Source: RXOA01 sp964554715 (lineage in GTDB: Bacteria; Bipolaricaulota; Bipolaricaulia; UBA7950; UBA9294). From it: 37,779 nt of DNA. Positions 23,012-30,428 of the stretch are shown one piece after another; the first letter of the stretch is position 1; each line of letters starts with the position of its first letter. The notes under the pieces were generated by a model. The model searched no databases. It saw only the letters and a program-made list of their open reading frames with translations, and had not been told where the DNA came from. The stretch lies in the NCBI GenBank assembly GCA_964554715.1, contig CAZKPU010000009.1:1-37779 (forward strand), in the 5' to 3' direction. The position numbers were made by a program, and so were the translations under genes.

Positions 23012-24358
23012 CTATCCGGTCGAGTCGGCCTCACGGTTCATCGACAGCGCGGTCGCCCTTCCGCGTTTCTCATTCACCCACAGCAGGAGCAACCCGCCCA
23101 GCAGAAGGAAACCGATCGGAACGAACAGCGCGTACCGATGGGCCATCTGCTCGGCCGCAACCAGCGGTTGCCCGGAGTTCTGGATCCACACCGTCGCCTT
23201 GGCGGCGATCCAGCCGAACAGCCATGGTCCGATGAACGATGACGTTCGTCCGGTAACGGCGAACAAGCCGTAGAACTCAGCTGTCTGTTTGGCCGGGCTC
23301 AACATGCTGACGAACGATCGGCTTGCGGATTGCATTCCGGTCAGAGCGAATCCGGCCACGGCGCCGAGGATGAAGAACACGAGCGTCGAATGGGTGAAGA
23401 ACAACACGATGACCGTAGCAAACAGCAGAACAAGCGATGCGAGGATCGCCCGCTTTGCCGAGGCCCGGTCCACCAAACGCCCCATCACGTAGGCTCCGGG
23501 GATGCTCGCCGCTTGCACGATGATCATGAACAGGATCAGGCCGATCTGTTCAAGTCCGAACAAGACGCCGCCAAGGATCGCAGCGAAGTTCATGATCGAA
23601 ATGATCGCGTCGTTGTAGATGAGAAACGCCAACAGGAACTTGCCGAAATCTTTGAACGAGCGAACCTGGCGGATCGTTCGTCCAAGCCGCCGGATCGGAT
23701 AGGTTATGTAGGTCTCTCCCTCAGGAAGCTTTGCCGTGCCGGTGTGGCGGCGAACCACCAAGAAGATCGGCGCGGCGGCGGCGGCAAAGAAGACCGCGGT
23801 CAGCGGGAACGAGAGCCGTGTCATCGTAGCCCCGGGGAACAGCTGCATCAGCACCAGGACGATCAAGAGACAGACGATGCCGCCGGCCGAGCCGATCGCC
23901 CAGCCCTTCCCCGACACCCGGCCGATCTCATCCGGCGCAGCGATCTCGGGCAGCAACGCATTGTAGAACACCTGGGCACTGCGGTAGCCGATCTCGGCGA
24001 GGATGAACAGGATCATCCCGAGCACGATCCGCCCGCTGGTGACGAAGTAGAGCGCTGCGGTGAACAGGCACGAAAGAGACGTGTAGATCAGGAGAAATTT
24101 CTTCTTCGACCGCGTAACATCGGCGATCGTCCCGAGAAACGGCGATGTGAGCGCAACGACGATCATCGCGATGCCCAGTGCCAGCCCCCAGTACCACGAG
24201 CCGACCGCGCCGCCGACAACGCTCTGCTTGAAGTACGCGGAATAGACGGCCAGCAGAACGACCGCCGCGTACGCGGAGTTCCCGAAATCGTACATATACC
24301 AAGCCCAACGCTCCCGGCGGGAAGCACGCGCCGTACTTGCACTCGCACTGGTAGTCAT
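23012..24358 (-). CDS. Major facilitator transporter, UMF1/Atg22-like
   Basis: Integral membrane transporter of 448 residues with about 12 hydrophobic segments. ERWAWYMYDFGNSAYAAVV at the N-terminus is the signature of the UMF1 (Atg22-like) family, followed by TSPFLGTIADVTRSKKKFL, the MFS loop 2-3 motif with the conserved D and basic residues. The central loop (YPIRRLGRTIRQV) and SASRSFVSMLSPAKQTAEFYG are also typical. Substrates of bacterial members are poorly known; amino acids are suspected from the yeast homologue. The open frame extends upstream to 24616, but 24358 is the only start with a promoter in front. It has no Shine-Dalgarno. Confidence 0.87.
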   Translation of the reverse strand: MTTSASASTARASRRERWAWYMYDFGNSAYAAVVLLAVYSAYFKQSVVGGAVGSWYWGLALGIAMIVVALTSPFLGTIADVTRSKKKFLLIYTSLSCLFTAALYFVTSGRIVLGMILFILAEIGYRSAQVFYNALLPEIAAPDEIGRVSGKGWAIGSAGGIVCLLIVLVLMQLFPGATMTRLSFPLTAVFFAAAAAPIFLVVRRHTGTAKLPEGETYITYPIRRLGRTIRQVRSFKDFGKFLLAFLIYNDAIISIMNFAAILGGVLFGLEQIGLILFMIIVQAASIPGAYVMGRLVDRASAKRAILASLVLLFATVIVLFFTHSTLVFFILGAVAGFALTGMQSASRSFVSMLSPAKQTAEFYGLFAVTGRTSSFIGPWLFGWIAAKATVWIQNSGQPLVAAEQMAHRYALFVPIGFLLLGGLLLLWVNEKRGRATALSMNREADSTG

Positions 24359-24367
24359 AGTCCGAAG

Positions 24368-24397
24368 AAAATACCCCGACCGGGGGCGTCGAATCAA
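24368..24397 (-). promoter_or_regulatory. Promoter of UMF1 transporter gene, leaderless type
   Basis: Minus strand: TTGATT (24392-24397), 18-bp spacer, TATTTT (24368-24373), then 9 nt (CTTCGGACT) to the ATG. No ribosome binding site is present between box and start. Confidence 0.55.
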
Positions 24398-24407
24398 GAA
24401 GCTTTCG

Positions 24408-25151
24408 TTATGAAGGGGGGTCTCGCTTGACCGGCGCCCATGGGTACGCAGCTGCGTCCTGTGCGGCGTCTCGAATGCAGCTGTCGTCGGAGAACACGCC
24501 TCGCCGATCCTCGGGAAGCAGTTCCGCGATGGAGCGCATGATCGTTTGGCCGATCCGGTCGAGGTTGGCGCGGCGCTCTCGTCCCTTGCCGTCGGCAGCA
24601 AACGGTCCGATGACATCCCCGAAACGAAGGGTGACGGTGGCGCGTCGGAAGCGGCGCAACATCGGGAAGATCTTGCTCATCCCATCGATCCCCACCGGAA
24701 GGACAGAAGCGCCTGTTCGTGATGCGAGGAACGCCGTTCCGGGTCTTGCCGGCCGCAGAACCGTTGCCCAGCTGCCGCCTTCCGGGAAGACGGCAACACG
24801 GCCGCCACGCTGAAGGAGATCCTCCGCATGTTTCAGAGCCGCTCTAGAGCCCGTTCCTCGCCGAACGGCGTAATACCCCCAGACCTTCGGGATCCAACGG
24901 ATCGCGCGGGGCGCGTTGGGCAACTGGGCTCCGCCGAGAAACTCCAACTGTCCGGGCACGGCGCGGATGACGACAACGGGATCCGCGAAGTGGAAGTGAT
25001 TTCCGACGATCAGCAGCGGTCCGCTTGATGGAATCCGCTCGGCACCCTCGATGCGCAATCGGATCAGGCTTTTGCACAGGATCCGGATTCCGAGCCGGAG
25101 GAACCACCTTCGCATCGTGTTGTGCGACATGTCGCTGGCCTGCCTAGGCAT
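24408..25151 (-). CDS. 1-acylglycerol-3-phosphate O-acyltransferase-like protein (PlsC family)
   Basis: Membrane-associated acyltransferase of glycerolipid synthesis, 247 residues. Block I is NHFHFAD (HxxxxD catalytic motif), block III is VFPEGGS (FPEG), and the intervening RWIPKVWGYYAVRRG and the later GASVLPVGIDGM agree with the PlsC order. It probably adds the second acyl chain to lysophosphatidic acid. The frame starts with ATG at 25151, overlapping the end of the HAD gene by 8 bp; a second ATG at 25130 is possible. The C-terminus after DRRGVFSDDSC is unlike other family members and may be a lineage-specific tail. Confidence 0.85.
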   Translation of the reverse strand: MPRQASDMSHNTMRRWFLRLGIRILCKSLIRLRIEGAERIPSSGPLLIVGNHFHFADPVVVIRAVPGQLEFLGGAQLPNAPRAIRWIPKVWGYYAVRRGTGSRAALKHAEDLLQRGGRVAVFPEGGSWATVLRPARPGTAFLASRTGASVLPVGIDGMSKIFPMLRRFRRATVTLRFGDVIGPFAADGKGRERRANLDRIGQTIMRSIAELLPEDRRGVFSDDSCIRDAAQDAAAYPWAPVKRDPPS

Positions 25152-25803
25152 GATCGGTTGCCTCCTCGTAGGGTTCGTTGTCGAGGGAGCCTGACGGACA
25201 ACCGTGCCACTCCGCCATTAGGTAGTGGCGCACGGATTCGAGATCGTCGGCGGACTGCCATTGGACGGCATCGGGAATCAGCTCCGCCGACCACGCTGGC
25301 GGCGAGACAAGGATGATGCAGCGGATCCCCGCGCTGTGTGCCGCGACCGCGTCGAGGTGCGTGTCTCCGATCATGGCTGCATTCTCCGCCTCCACCCGAA
25401 GGTGATGCAAGGCGGCGACAAATCCTTCTGGTGCAGGTTTTGCGGGAACCTCATCGCGGGATAGAACGACATCAAACCGCAGGCCTGTCAAGCGCAGGAC
25501 CTCATCCACGTTGCGCCTTGCGTTGTTGGAGACAAGACCGCACATGACGCCGGCGTCGCGCAGGCTGCTGCAAAGCATCGCTGCGCCGTCGATCAACGAT
25601 CCTTCGGCAACCCCCCGAGACTCCTGTTCGTGAAGGATGGCCAACGCCTCCTCTCGGCGGGGCTCAGGAAGGCTCATGATCTGGTCGAGTATCGGCTCGC
25701 CGGTGTAACGAAGTCCCATCGCATCGCGGATCCCTCGCCAATCGATCGGCGCGTTCCACAGTGTTCCATCCAGGTCGAAAAGAGCTGCACGGCGGACCAT
25801 CAT
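25144..25803 (-). CDS. HAD-superfamily phosphatase, phosphoglycolate phosphatase-like
   Basis: Haloacid dehalogenase-type hydrolase of about 219 residues. Motif I is ALFDLDGTLW (nucleophile and acid Asp), motif II is GLVSNNAR, motif III is the Lys in PAKPAPEGF and motif IV is AAMIGDTHLDAVAA. The small helical cap between motifs I and II is of the phosphoglycolate phosphatase/Gph type. The substrate is unknown. The start is one of two adjacent ATGs (25803 or 25800), placed 7 or 10 nt after a TACCAT box, without a Shine-Dalgarno. It overlaps plsC by 8 bp and shares its divergent control region with glmS. Confidence 0.83.
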   Translation of the reverse strand: MMVRRAALFDLDGTLWNAPIDWRGIRDAMGLRYTGEPILDQIMSLPEPRREEALAILHEQESRGVAEGSLIDGAAMLCSSLRDAGVMCGLVSNNARRNVDEVLRLTGLRFDVVLSRDEVPAKPAPEGFVAALHHLRVEAENAAMIGDTHLDAVAAHSAGIRCIILVSPPAWSAELIPDAVQWQSADDLESVRHYLMAEWHGCPSGSLDNEPYEEATDHA

Positions 25804-25810
25804 GGCGTGT

Positions 25811-25816
25811 ATGGTA
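25811..25816 (-). promoter_or_regulatory. -10 box of the HAD phosphatase gene
   Basis: Minus strand TACCAT at 25811-25816, 7 nt before the ATG at 25803. The -35 position falls in the first of two tandem palindromic repeats and has no good match to TTGACA, as expected for a regulated promoter. Confidence 0.4.
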
Positions 25817-25827
25817 CGGAGTCGACA

Positions 25828-25873
25828 CATCTTGCACCACTCGATGGCGCATCTTGCACCACTCGATGGTGCA
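25828..25873. repeat. Two tandem palindromic repeats, operator-like, 22-bp period
   Basis: A 20-bp unit beginning CATCTTGCACCACTCG occurs at 25828-25847 and again, identical, at 25850-25869. Each copy contains an inverted repeat with arms TGCACCA and TGGTGCA around CTCGA (25855-25873 perfect; the first copy has one mismatch, TGGCGCA). A shorter TGCA-CGA-TGCA follows to 25880. The period is about two helical turns, and the array covers the -35 region of the HAD gene. Confidence 0.6.
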
Positions 25874-25892
25874 CGATGCAACCGCACGCGCA

Positions 25893-25920
25893 TTGCCACG
25901 GAACGGAACTCGGCTACAAT
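25893..25920 (+). promoter_or_regulatory. glmS promoter
   Basis: TTGCCA (25893-25898), 16-bp spacer, TACAAT (25915-25920). Predicted initiation near 25927 gives a leader of about 35 nt containing GGTGGTGGGTG. That is too short for a glmS ribozyme, and none is seen. Confidence 0.55.
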
Positions 25921-25961
25921 CCTGTTTACTTCAAGACACACGACAGGGTGGTGGGTGAACG

Positions 25962-27767
25962 GTGTGCGGGATCTTCGGAATTGTTGTGAAGGAAGAGCAG
26001 GTACTCGGCGGAATCTTGCTGGATGCGTCGCGTCGGCTGGCGTACCGCGGATACGATTCCGTGGGGTGTGCGGTGATCGATGGCGCCGGGAAGATCGACC
26101 TGCGGAAAGATGCAGGAAAGATCGACGAGGTCAACGATCGACTTCACTTCGCGGACATGTTCGGGGTTCGCGGGATCGCTCAGCTCCGCTGGGCGACGTT
26201 CGGAGCTCCGTCGCAGCCCAATGCGCAGCCCCATCTCGACTCGGACGGCGATCTTGTCGGAGCGCACAACGGGAACATCGTCAACCACGTAGCATTGCGT
26301 GAACAGTTCATCGCTTCGGGGCTTACGGTCCGCGGGACAAACGACGGGGAGAGCTGCGTTCACGCTGTCGAGAGGTACGTAGATCAAGGACACAACGTCC
26401 CGGAGAGCATCCGCAGAGCGGCTGGCGATCTGGAGGGCGACTATGCGTTTGTCATCGGGCGGGCAGGAGCGGCCGGCTGTGACGAAACTCTGCACGCGAT
26501 CAAGAAGGGGTCGGGATTGGTTGTCGGCGTCGGAGACGGATTCTGCTGCGTGTCATCCGACCTCCCCTCGATTCTGCCGCTGACCCAACGGATTGTCCGC
26601 ATGCGTGACGGCGAGATGGTGACGCTGTATCACGATCGCTTCGAGATCCGGCGTGTAGAGGATGGAACGGTTGTCGAGCGGGAACCGGAGCTGTTCACCG
26701 AGGGGATGGATGCCGCCGAGAAAGGCGGATACGAGCACTTTATGCTCAAGGAGATCCACGAGCAGCCGAAAGCGGCTGAGGAGCTTCTGCACTGGCTCGC
26801 GGCGTCGCCCCATGTCGATCCGTTCTTGTCGAGCCTTTCCGCGGCGCGCCACGTCTACTTCGTCGGGTGCGGCACAAGCTACAACGCCTGCGTGCTGGGG
26901 GCTGCGCTGTTCAACCGGCTGGCCGCTAAGCCGGCCGTCCCCGTGTTGGCGCCGGTGTTTCGAGAGACGCTTGCACTCACGCTTTCCGCCGAGGATGTCG
27001 TCGTGCTTGTCAGCCAGAGCGGAGAGACCAAGGATGTTCTGAATGCCTTGAACGCGTCCCGGAGTTCGGGTGCGGTGATCCTCGGCATTCTGAATGTGCT
27101 CGGATCGACCTTGATGCACGCCAGCGATCACTACCTGCCGTTGGCCTGCGGTTACGAAATCAGCGTCCCCGCAACGAAGACCTTCCTGAATCAGGCTTTG
27201 CTGTTCTACTACTTGGCCGATCGGCTGAGGCGGACCGGGACCGGAGAACGCTGGGAAGATGTGCCGTCGACGATTGAGACGACGATCGGCCAAACCGACG
27301 CCTTCGCCCGAGAGGTCGCCGCGCTTCTCAAGCCGTTCGGGGAGATGTACTACTTGGGCTACGGCCTCACCTTGGGGCTGGCCATGGAAGGTGCGCTGAA
27401 GCTGAAGGAAGTGAGCTACGCTCACTGTGAAGGCATGTTGAGCGCCGAGTTCAAGCATGGGCCTCTCTCCGCTGTGTACGACGGATATCCGATCTTGTTC
27501 GTCACGGCGCCCGAGGACGCAAAGATGATGATCAACCACGTCAACGAAGTGACCTGCCGCGGGGGACGAGCGATCATCGTCGGCAGGGAGGACGAGCTGC
27601 TCCGAAAGAGTTCGCACGACTACCTGCCGCTTCCGGAGGTAAGTCATGAGCTTTCCGCGATCCTTGCGGCGGTTCCGCTCCAGCTGATCAGCTACTACCT
27701 GAGCGTTTCCAAGGGGCACAACCCCGACTTCCCTCGGAACCTCAGCAAGACGCTGACGGTGGACTGA
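25962..27767 (+). CDS. glmS: Glutamine--fructose-6-phosphate aminotransferase, variant subfamily
   Basis: Makes glucosamine 6-phosphate for peptidoglycan and other amino sugars. It starts with GTG, then CGIFGIV, so the Ntn nucleophile Cys2 is in place. The glutaminase half shows RLAYRGYDSVG, RWATFG (76-81), NAQPH (87-91), HNGN (102-105) and NDGE (127-130). The sugar half has two SIS domains: CGTSYNACVLGA, SQSGETKDVLNAL, ATKTFLNQ, EGALKLKEVSYAHCEG, FKHGPL and the terminal NLSKTLTVD with the conserved Lys. Phe80 and Gln89 replace the two His found in the E. coli-type motifs WATHG and NAHPH, placing it in a divergent subfamily. Length is 601 residues. A toast-rack gene follows after 31 bp. Confidence 0.92.
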   Translation: MCGIFGIVVKEEQVLGGILLDASRRLAYRGYDSVGCAVIDGAGKIDLRKDAGKIDEVNDRLHFADMFGVRGIAQLRWATFGAPSQPNAQPHLDSDGDLVGAHNGNIVNHVALREQFIASGLTVRGTNDGESCVHAVERYVDQGHNVPESIRRAAGDLEGDYAFVIGRAGAAGCDETLHAIKKGSGLVVGVGDGFCCVSSDLPSILPLTQRIVRMRDGEMVTLYHDRFEIRRVEDGTVVEREPELFTEGMDAAEKGGYEHFMLKEIHEQPKAAEELLHWLAASPHVDPFLSSLSAARHVYFVGCGTSYNACVLGAALFNRLAAKPAVPVLAPVFRETLALTLSAEDVVVLVSQSGETKDVLNALNASRSSGAVILGILNVLGSTLMHASDHYLPLACGYEISVPATKTFLNQALLFYYLADRLRRTGTGERWEDVPSTIETTIGQTDAFAREVAALLKPFGEMYYLGYGLTLGLAMEGALKLKEVSYAHCEGMLSAEFKHGPLSAVYDGYPILFVTAPEDAKMMINHVNEVTCRGGRAIIVGREDELLRKSSHDYLPLPEVSHELSAILAAVPLQLISYYLSVSKGHNPDFPRNLSKTLTVD

Positions 27768-27798
27768 TCCGTTGTATCAAGAAGAAGGGAGGAGAACC

Positions 27799-29229
27799 AT
27801 GCTCAAGCGTCAAGTTCTCGGACTCTTTTTGCTCCTGGCCGTCGGCGTTGTTGGCGCGCTGTCCGTGACTGCGGGACCCCCGGTATTCGGTCTCGGTGGA
27901 TCGCTCGCCGGGGTTCTCTCAACGGAAGAGACGGCGTGGATCGATGAAATCGGGATTGACGGTATCCCACCGATCCCCGGAGTGTGGGTGCTGTCCGGCG
28001 GATCGGGCCGGGGAGGATCCGTCGGAGGATGGAGCCTTGGAGGCGTCGGCTGGGAGACCTCGGCTGCTGTGACATCGATCGACGGGGCGGTTTCCGTGAG
28101 AGCCGAGGCCGGCTTCGGTGGACTGGATGTGGGTGCCGTATTCGCGGGGGACCATCGTTCCTTCCTGACCGCAGGCGCTGTGATCGGCGGCGGTGCGTCC
28201 GGGCTGACGTTGATGTTGGCGGGAGACGAGGGGGAGGTGCTCCCGAACGGAATCGACATCGAGCCCAACGTGTTCGTGTCGACGAGCGCGTTCCTTTCCG
28301 CCGCCCCGTATCTCAGCATGCAGGTTCAGCCGCTGCGGTTCCTAGGTTTCGAACTGCGGCTCGGATACCTGTTCGAGCTTGCGTCCGTTCACTGGCACGA
28401 CGAATCCGCAACGGTCGGTCTGCCCGAACTGCAGTTTGCCGGGCCCTGGGTGACGCTTGGTGTGAGTTGGGGCTGGGTGAGCCGGGGTGAGACCGTCCGT
28501 TCTCCGTCCGTCGAAAGGATCGAGACGATCTCTGTGCCTGCCACCGAAGGGGCGCTCGTGGTCGAAAACCCGATCGGCGAGGTAGTGATCCGATTCGCAG
28601 ACGAGGGTGACGGGCAGCAAACTGGGTCGCATCGGGCGATACGGGGCACGGCGACTGTGAACGCCCCGGCGGATCTGATCGATGGAATCGGGGTTGAGAT
28701 AAGCATCGACGGCGACCGAGTCGTTCTGCGGAGCAGGACGCCCGAGCGAGCCGCCGGCTGGCGGGTGGACTACGACCTGACGGTTCCGGCGGGGACACCT
28801 CTTGAACTCGATCTCGGAGTCGGGGATGTGCAGATCGATCGTCTGACCGGCCGCGGTGATGTCCGTACCGGCGTGGGGGCTCTCTCGATCGGAAGCGCGT
28901 CCGGGGAGTCCCTTGTGATCTCGGTCGGGGTCGGGTCGGTCACGATCGGCAAGCTTTCGACCGTGGAGGCTTCCGTTTCCGTCGATAGCGGGATAGCCGA
29001 TATCGGGCTGGCTCCGGACGCTTCTGTGGATATCGCAGCGACGGTCGGCCTGGGCGATGTTCAGATCGGCGGGTTTGCGGAGATGACGGGAGCGGCCCAA
29101 GGGGCGCTTGGGCGGGACCTTCGAGCGACGATCGGCGAGCCGCCGGCCCGGCAACGGCTGGCGGCCCGTGTTGGACTGGGGCAGATCCTCATCCGCGAAG
29201 CGGACAGGGGAGTCGACGATGCCAACTAG
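27799..29229 (+). CDS. Secreted protein with C-terminal toast-rack (DUF4097-like) domain
   Basis: Exported protein of 476 residues. A signal peptide (MLKRQVLGLFLLLAVGVVGA) is followed by about 210 residues rich in Gly, Ser and aromatics (VGGWSLGGVGWE, FEGFELRLGYLF-like strands) that alternate like outer-membrane or beta-barrel strands. From about residue 245 a regular succession of short beta repeats appears: GALVVENPIGEVVIRF, LELDLGVGDVQIDRL, DVRTGVGALSIGSA, VISVGVGSVTIGKL, VDIAATVGLGDVQIGGF. That is the beta-ladder of toast-rack or putative adhesin proteins. The ATG at 27799 is preceded by GGGAGGAGAACC. It is probably co-transcribed with glmS. Function unknown. Confidence 0.7.
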   Translation: MLKRQVLGLFLLLAVGVVGALSVTAGPPVFGLGGSLAGVLSTEETAWIDEIGIDGIPPIPGVWVLSGGSGRGGSVGGWSLGGVGWETSAAVTSIDGAVSVRAEAGFGGLDVGAVFAGDHRSFLTAGAVIGGGASGLTLMLAGDEGEVLPNGIDIEPNVFVSTSAFLSAAPYLSMQVQPLRFLGFELRLGYLFELASVHWHDESATVGLPELQFAGPWVTLGVSWGWVSRGETVRSPSVERIETISVPATEGALVVENPIGEVVIRFADEGDGQQTGSHRAIRGTATVNAPADLIDGIGVEISIDGDRVVLRSRTPERAAGWRVDYDLTVPAGTPLELDLGVGDVQIDRLTGRGDVRTGVGALSIGSASGESLVISVGVGSVTIGKLSTVEASVSVDSGIADIGLAPDASVDIAATVGLGDVQIGGFAEMTGAAQGALGRDLRATIGEPPARQRLAARVGLGQILIREADRGVDDAN

Positions 29230-29271
29230 GGGTTTTGCCAGCCGATCAGGACAACGGCTCGGTCGCGGAAG

Positions 29272-29301
29272 TTGACACCTTGGGCGTCGCTTGACTATAG
29301 T
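29272..29301 (+). promoter_or_regulatory. Strong promoter of the tRNA gene
   Basis: TTGACA (29272-29277, perfect -35), 18-bp spacer, TATAGT (29296-29301). Initiation is expected at 29308-29309, directly at the tRNA 5' end. It is probably also the promoter for the RNase H-like gene and dtd. Confidence 0.75.
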
Positions 29302-29309
29302 GCGCCTGC

Positions 29310-29381
29310 GGGTCCATAGCTCAGTGGCAGAGCCGCCGGCTCATAACCGGCTCGTCCCAGGTTCGAGTCCTGGTGGACCCA
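29310..29381 (+). tRNA. tRNA with CAU anticodon (elongator Met or lysidine-modified Ile2)
   Basis: A 72-nt cloverleaf: acceptor GGGTCCA/TGGACCC with discriminator A, D-arm GCTC...GAGC, anticodon stem GCCGG/CCGGC with loop CTCATAA (anticodon CAT), 5-nt variable loop, T-stem CCAGG/CCTGG with loop TTCGAGT. CCA is not encoded. G1-C72 pairing and the absence of three consecutive G-C pairs in the anticodon stem rule out the initiator. The GGCTCATAACC anticodon arm resembles Ile2 tRNAs, but elongator Met cannot be excluded. Confidence 0.93.
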
Positions 29382-29391
29382 AACCATAAGA

Positions 29392-29910
29392 ATGAAAAAG
29401 CTCTTCGTGTACGTAGACGGAACGGCTCGCGGAAACCCCGGTCAGGCCGCGGTTGGGATCGCTATCGCCGATCGCCGCGGGGAGTTCATTGACGAAACGG
29501 CGTATGTCATCGGTCGAGCAACGCCCGAGGTGGCCGAGTACCGGGCGCTGATCGAAGCGGCGCGGTATGTTGCGAAATACTCGCCGGCGGCGGTGGTCTT
29601 CTTCACCGACAACCAAGAGCTTGCCAACTACATCAACGGCGTCTTCGAAGCGCGGAAGCCGAACCTTCGGCAGCTGCTGGAGCGTGCCCGCGATCTGTTG
29701 AACCAGTTCCCATCGTGGAGGGTGAACTACGTGGATCCGGTTGCGCTCAGACGAGCGCCTTTGCTGGTGGAACAGGCGTTCCACAACCGAATTCAGGCAC
29801 AGCTCACCCGCGACCGGCTGGAGCTGGAGTTGCTTGCCGTGATGGCGGAGCTGGACGAGCGAGGGGTGCGCCGCGTCATCGATTTCGCCAACAGTCTGCG
29901 GGGTGTGTAG
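29392..29910 (+). CDS. RNase H-like fold protein
   Basis: Protein of 172 residues with the RNase HI start LFVYVDGTARGNPGQAAVGI, AEYRALIEAA and FFTDNQELAN, giving carboxylates Asp9, Glu49 and Asp73 of the DEDD set. The usual final motif (VxRxxNxxAD) is not visible; the equivalent region reads ALRRAPLLVEQAFHNRI. A C-terminal helical extension of about 50 residues follows. It may be a nuclease or a degenerate RVT_3-type relative. The ATG lies only 10 nt after the tRNA 3' end with no Shine-Dalgarno, so it must be made from a tRNA-containing transcript or from an unseen promoter inside the tRNA gene. dtd follows after 2 bp. Confidence 0.8.
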   Translation: MKKLFVYVDGTARGNPGQAAVGIAIADRRGEFIDETAYVIGRATPEVAEYRALIEAARYVAKYSPAAVVFFTDNQELANYINGVFEARKPNLRQLLERARDLLNQFPSWRVNYVDPVALRRAPLLVEQAFHNRIQAQLTRDRLELELLAVMAELDERGVRRVIDFANSLRGV

Positions 29911-29912
29911 CT

Positions 29913-30371
29913 GTGCGGATCGTTGTTCAGCGCGTCTCTTCCGCATCCGTGTCCGTGGATGGCGGCATCGTCGGCAAGATCGGACCGGGATTGCTGCTGC
30001 TGGTCGGCGTTGGACCGGGGGATGATCGTCAGGACCTTGCCGGTTTGGCAAAGAAGCTCGTCGAGATGAGGATCTTCGACGACGAGGACGGGAAGATGAA
30101 CCGGTCGGTACTCGATGCCGGAGGCGCTGTGCTGGCCGTATCGCAGTTCACACTCTTTGCGGACACGAAGCGTGGGCGGCGGCCGAGCTTCACAGATGCT
30201 GCACCGCCTGTTGTGGCTGAGCCGGTCTTCGATGGGCTTGTCAGTGCATTGAAGCGTACAGGCATCCGCGTGGAAACCGGGGTGTTCGGTGCTCGGATGA
30301 ACGTCTCGCTTATCAACGACGGTCCGGTCACCTTGATCCTGGATCTTGATCCACCCGCGCTTGGTGGCTAA
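29913..30371 (+). CDS. dtd: D-aminoacyl-tRNA deacylase
   Basis: Removes D-amino acids (and glycine) mischarged on tRNA, 152 residues. The start is GTG at 29913 (RIVVQRVSSASVSVDG, the typical Dtd opening), 2 bp after the RNase H-like gene with GGGGTG upstream. The two active-site motifs of Dtd are present: SQFTLFADTKRGRRPSF (family SQFTL...RPSF) and, near the C-terminus, FGARMNVSLINDGPVTLILD with NDGPVT. The open frame further upstream is a shadow of the RNase H-like gene. The link to the tRNA gene in the same transcript is noteworthy. Confidence 0.94.
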   Translation: MRIVVQRVSSASVSVDGGIVGKIGPGLLLLVGVGPGDDRQDLAGLAKKLVEMRIFDDEDGKMNRSVLDAGGAVLAVSQFTLFADTKRGRRPSFTDAAPPVVAEPVFDGLVSALKRTGIRVETGVFGARMNVSLINDGPVTLILDLDPPALGG

Positions 30372-30374
30372 ACT
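30346..30374 (+). promoter_or_regulatory. Possible rpmF promoter
   Basis: TTGATC (30346-30351), 17-bp spacer, TAAACT (30369-30374), overlapping the dtd stop codon. Predicted leader is about 48 nt. Confidence 0.4.
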
Positions 30375-30428
30375 TTCCTCCTTGACTGCCCGATCCATCC
30401 GATAGAGGTTGGGTTTGAAGGAGGCGCT

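Noticed and set aside
26553..27719. 388-codon open frame on the minus strand opposite glmS
   Set aside because: Antisense to the conserved SIS domains, with no ribosome binding site and no family resemblance.
28342..29154. 270-codon open frame opposite the toast-rack gene
   Set aside because: Arg/Pro/Asp-rich composition typical of antisense reading of GC-rich genes.
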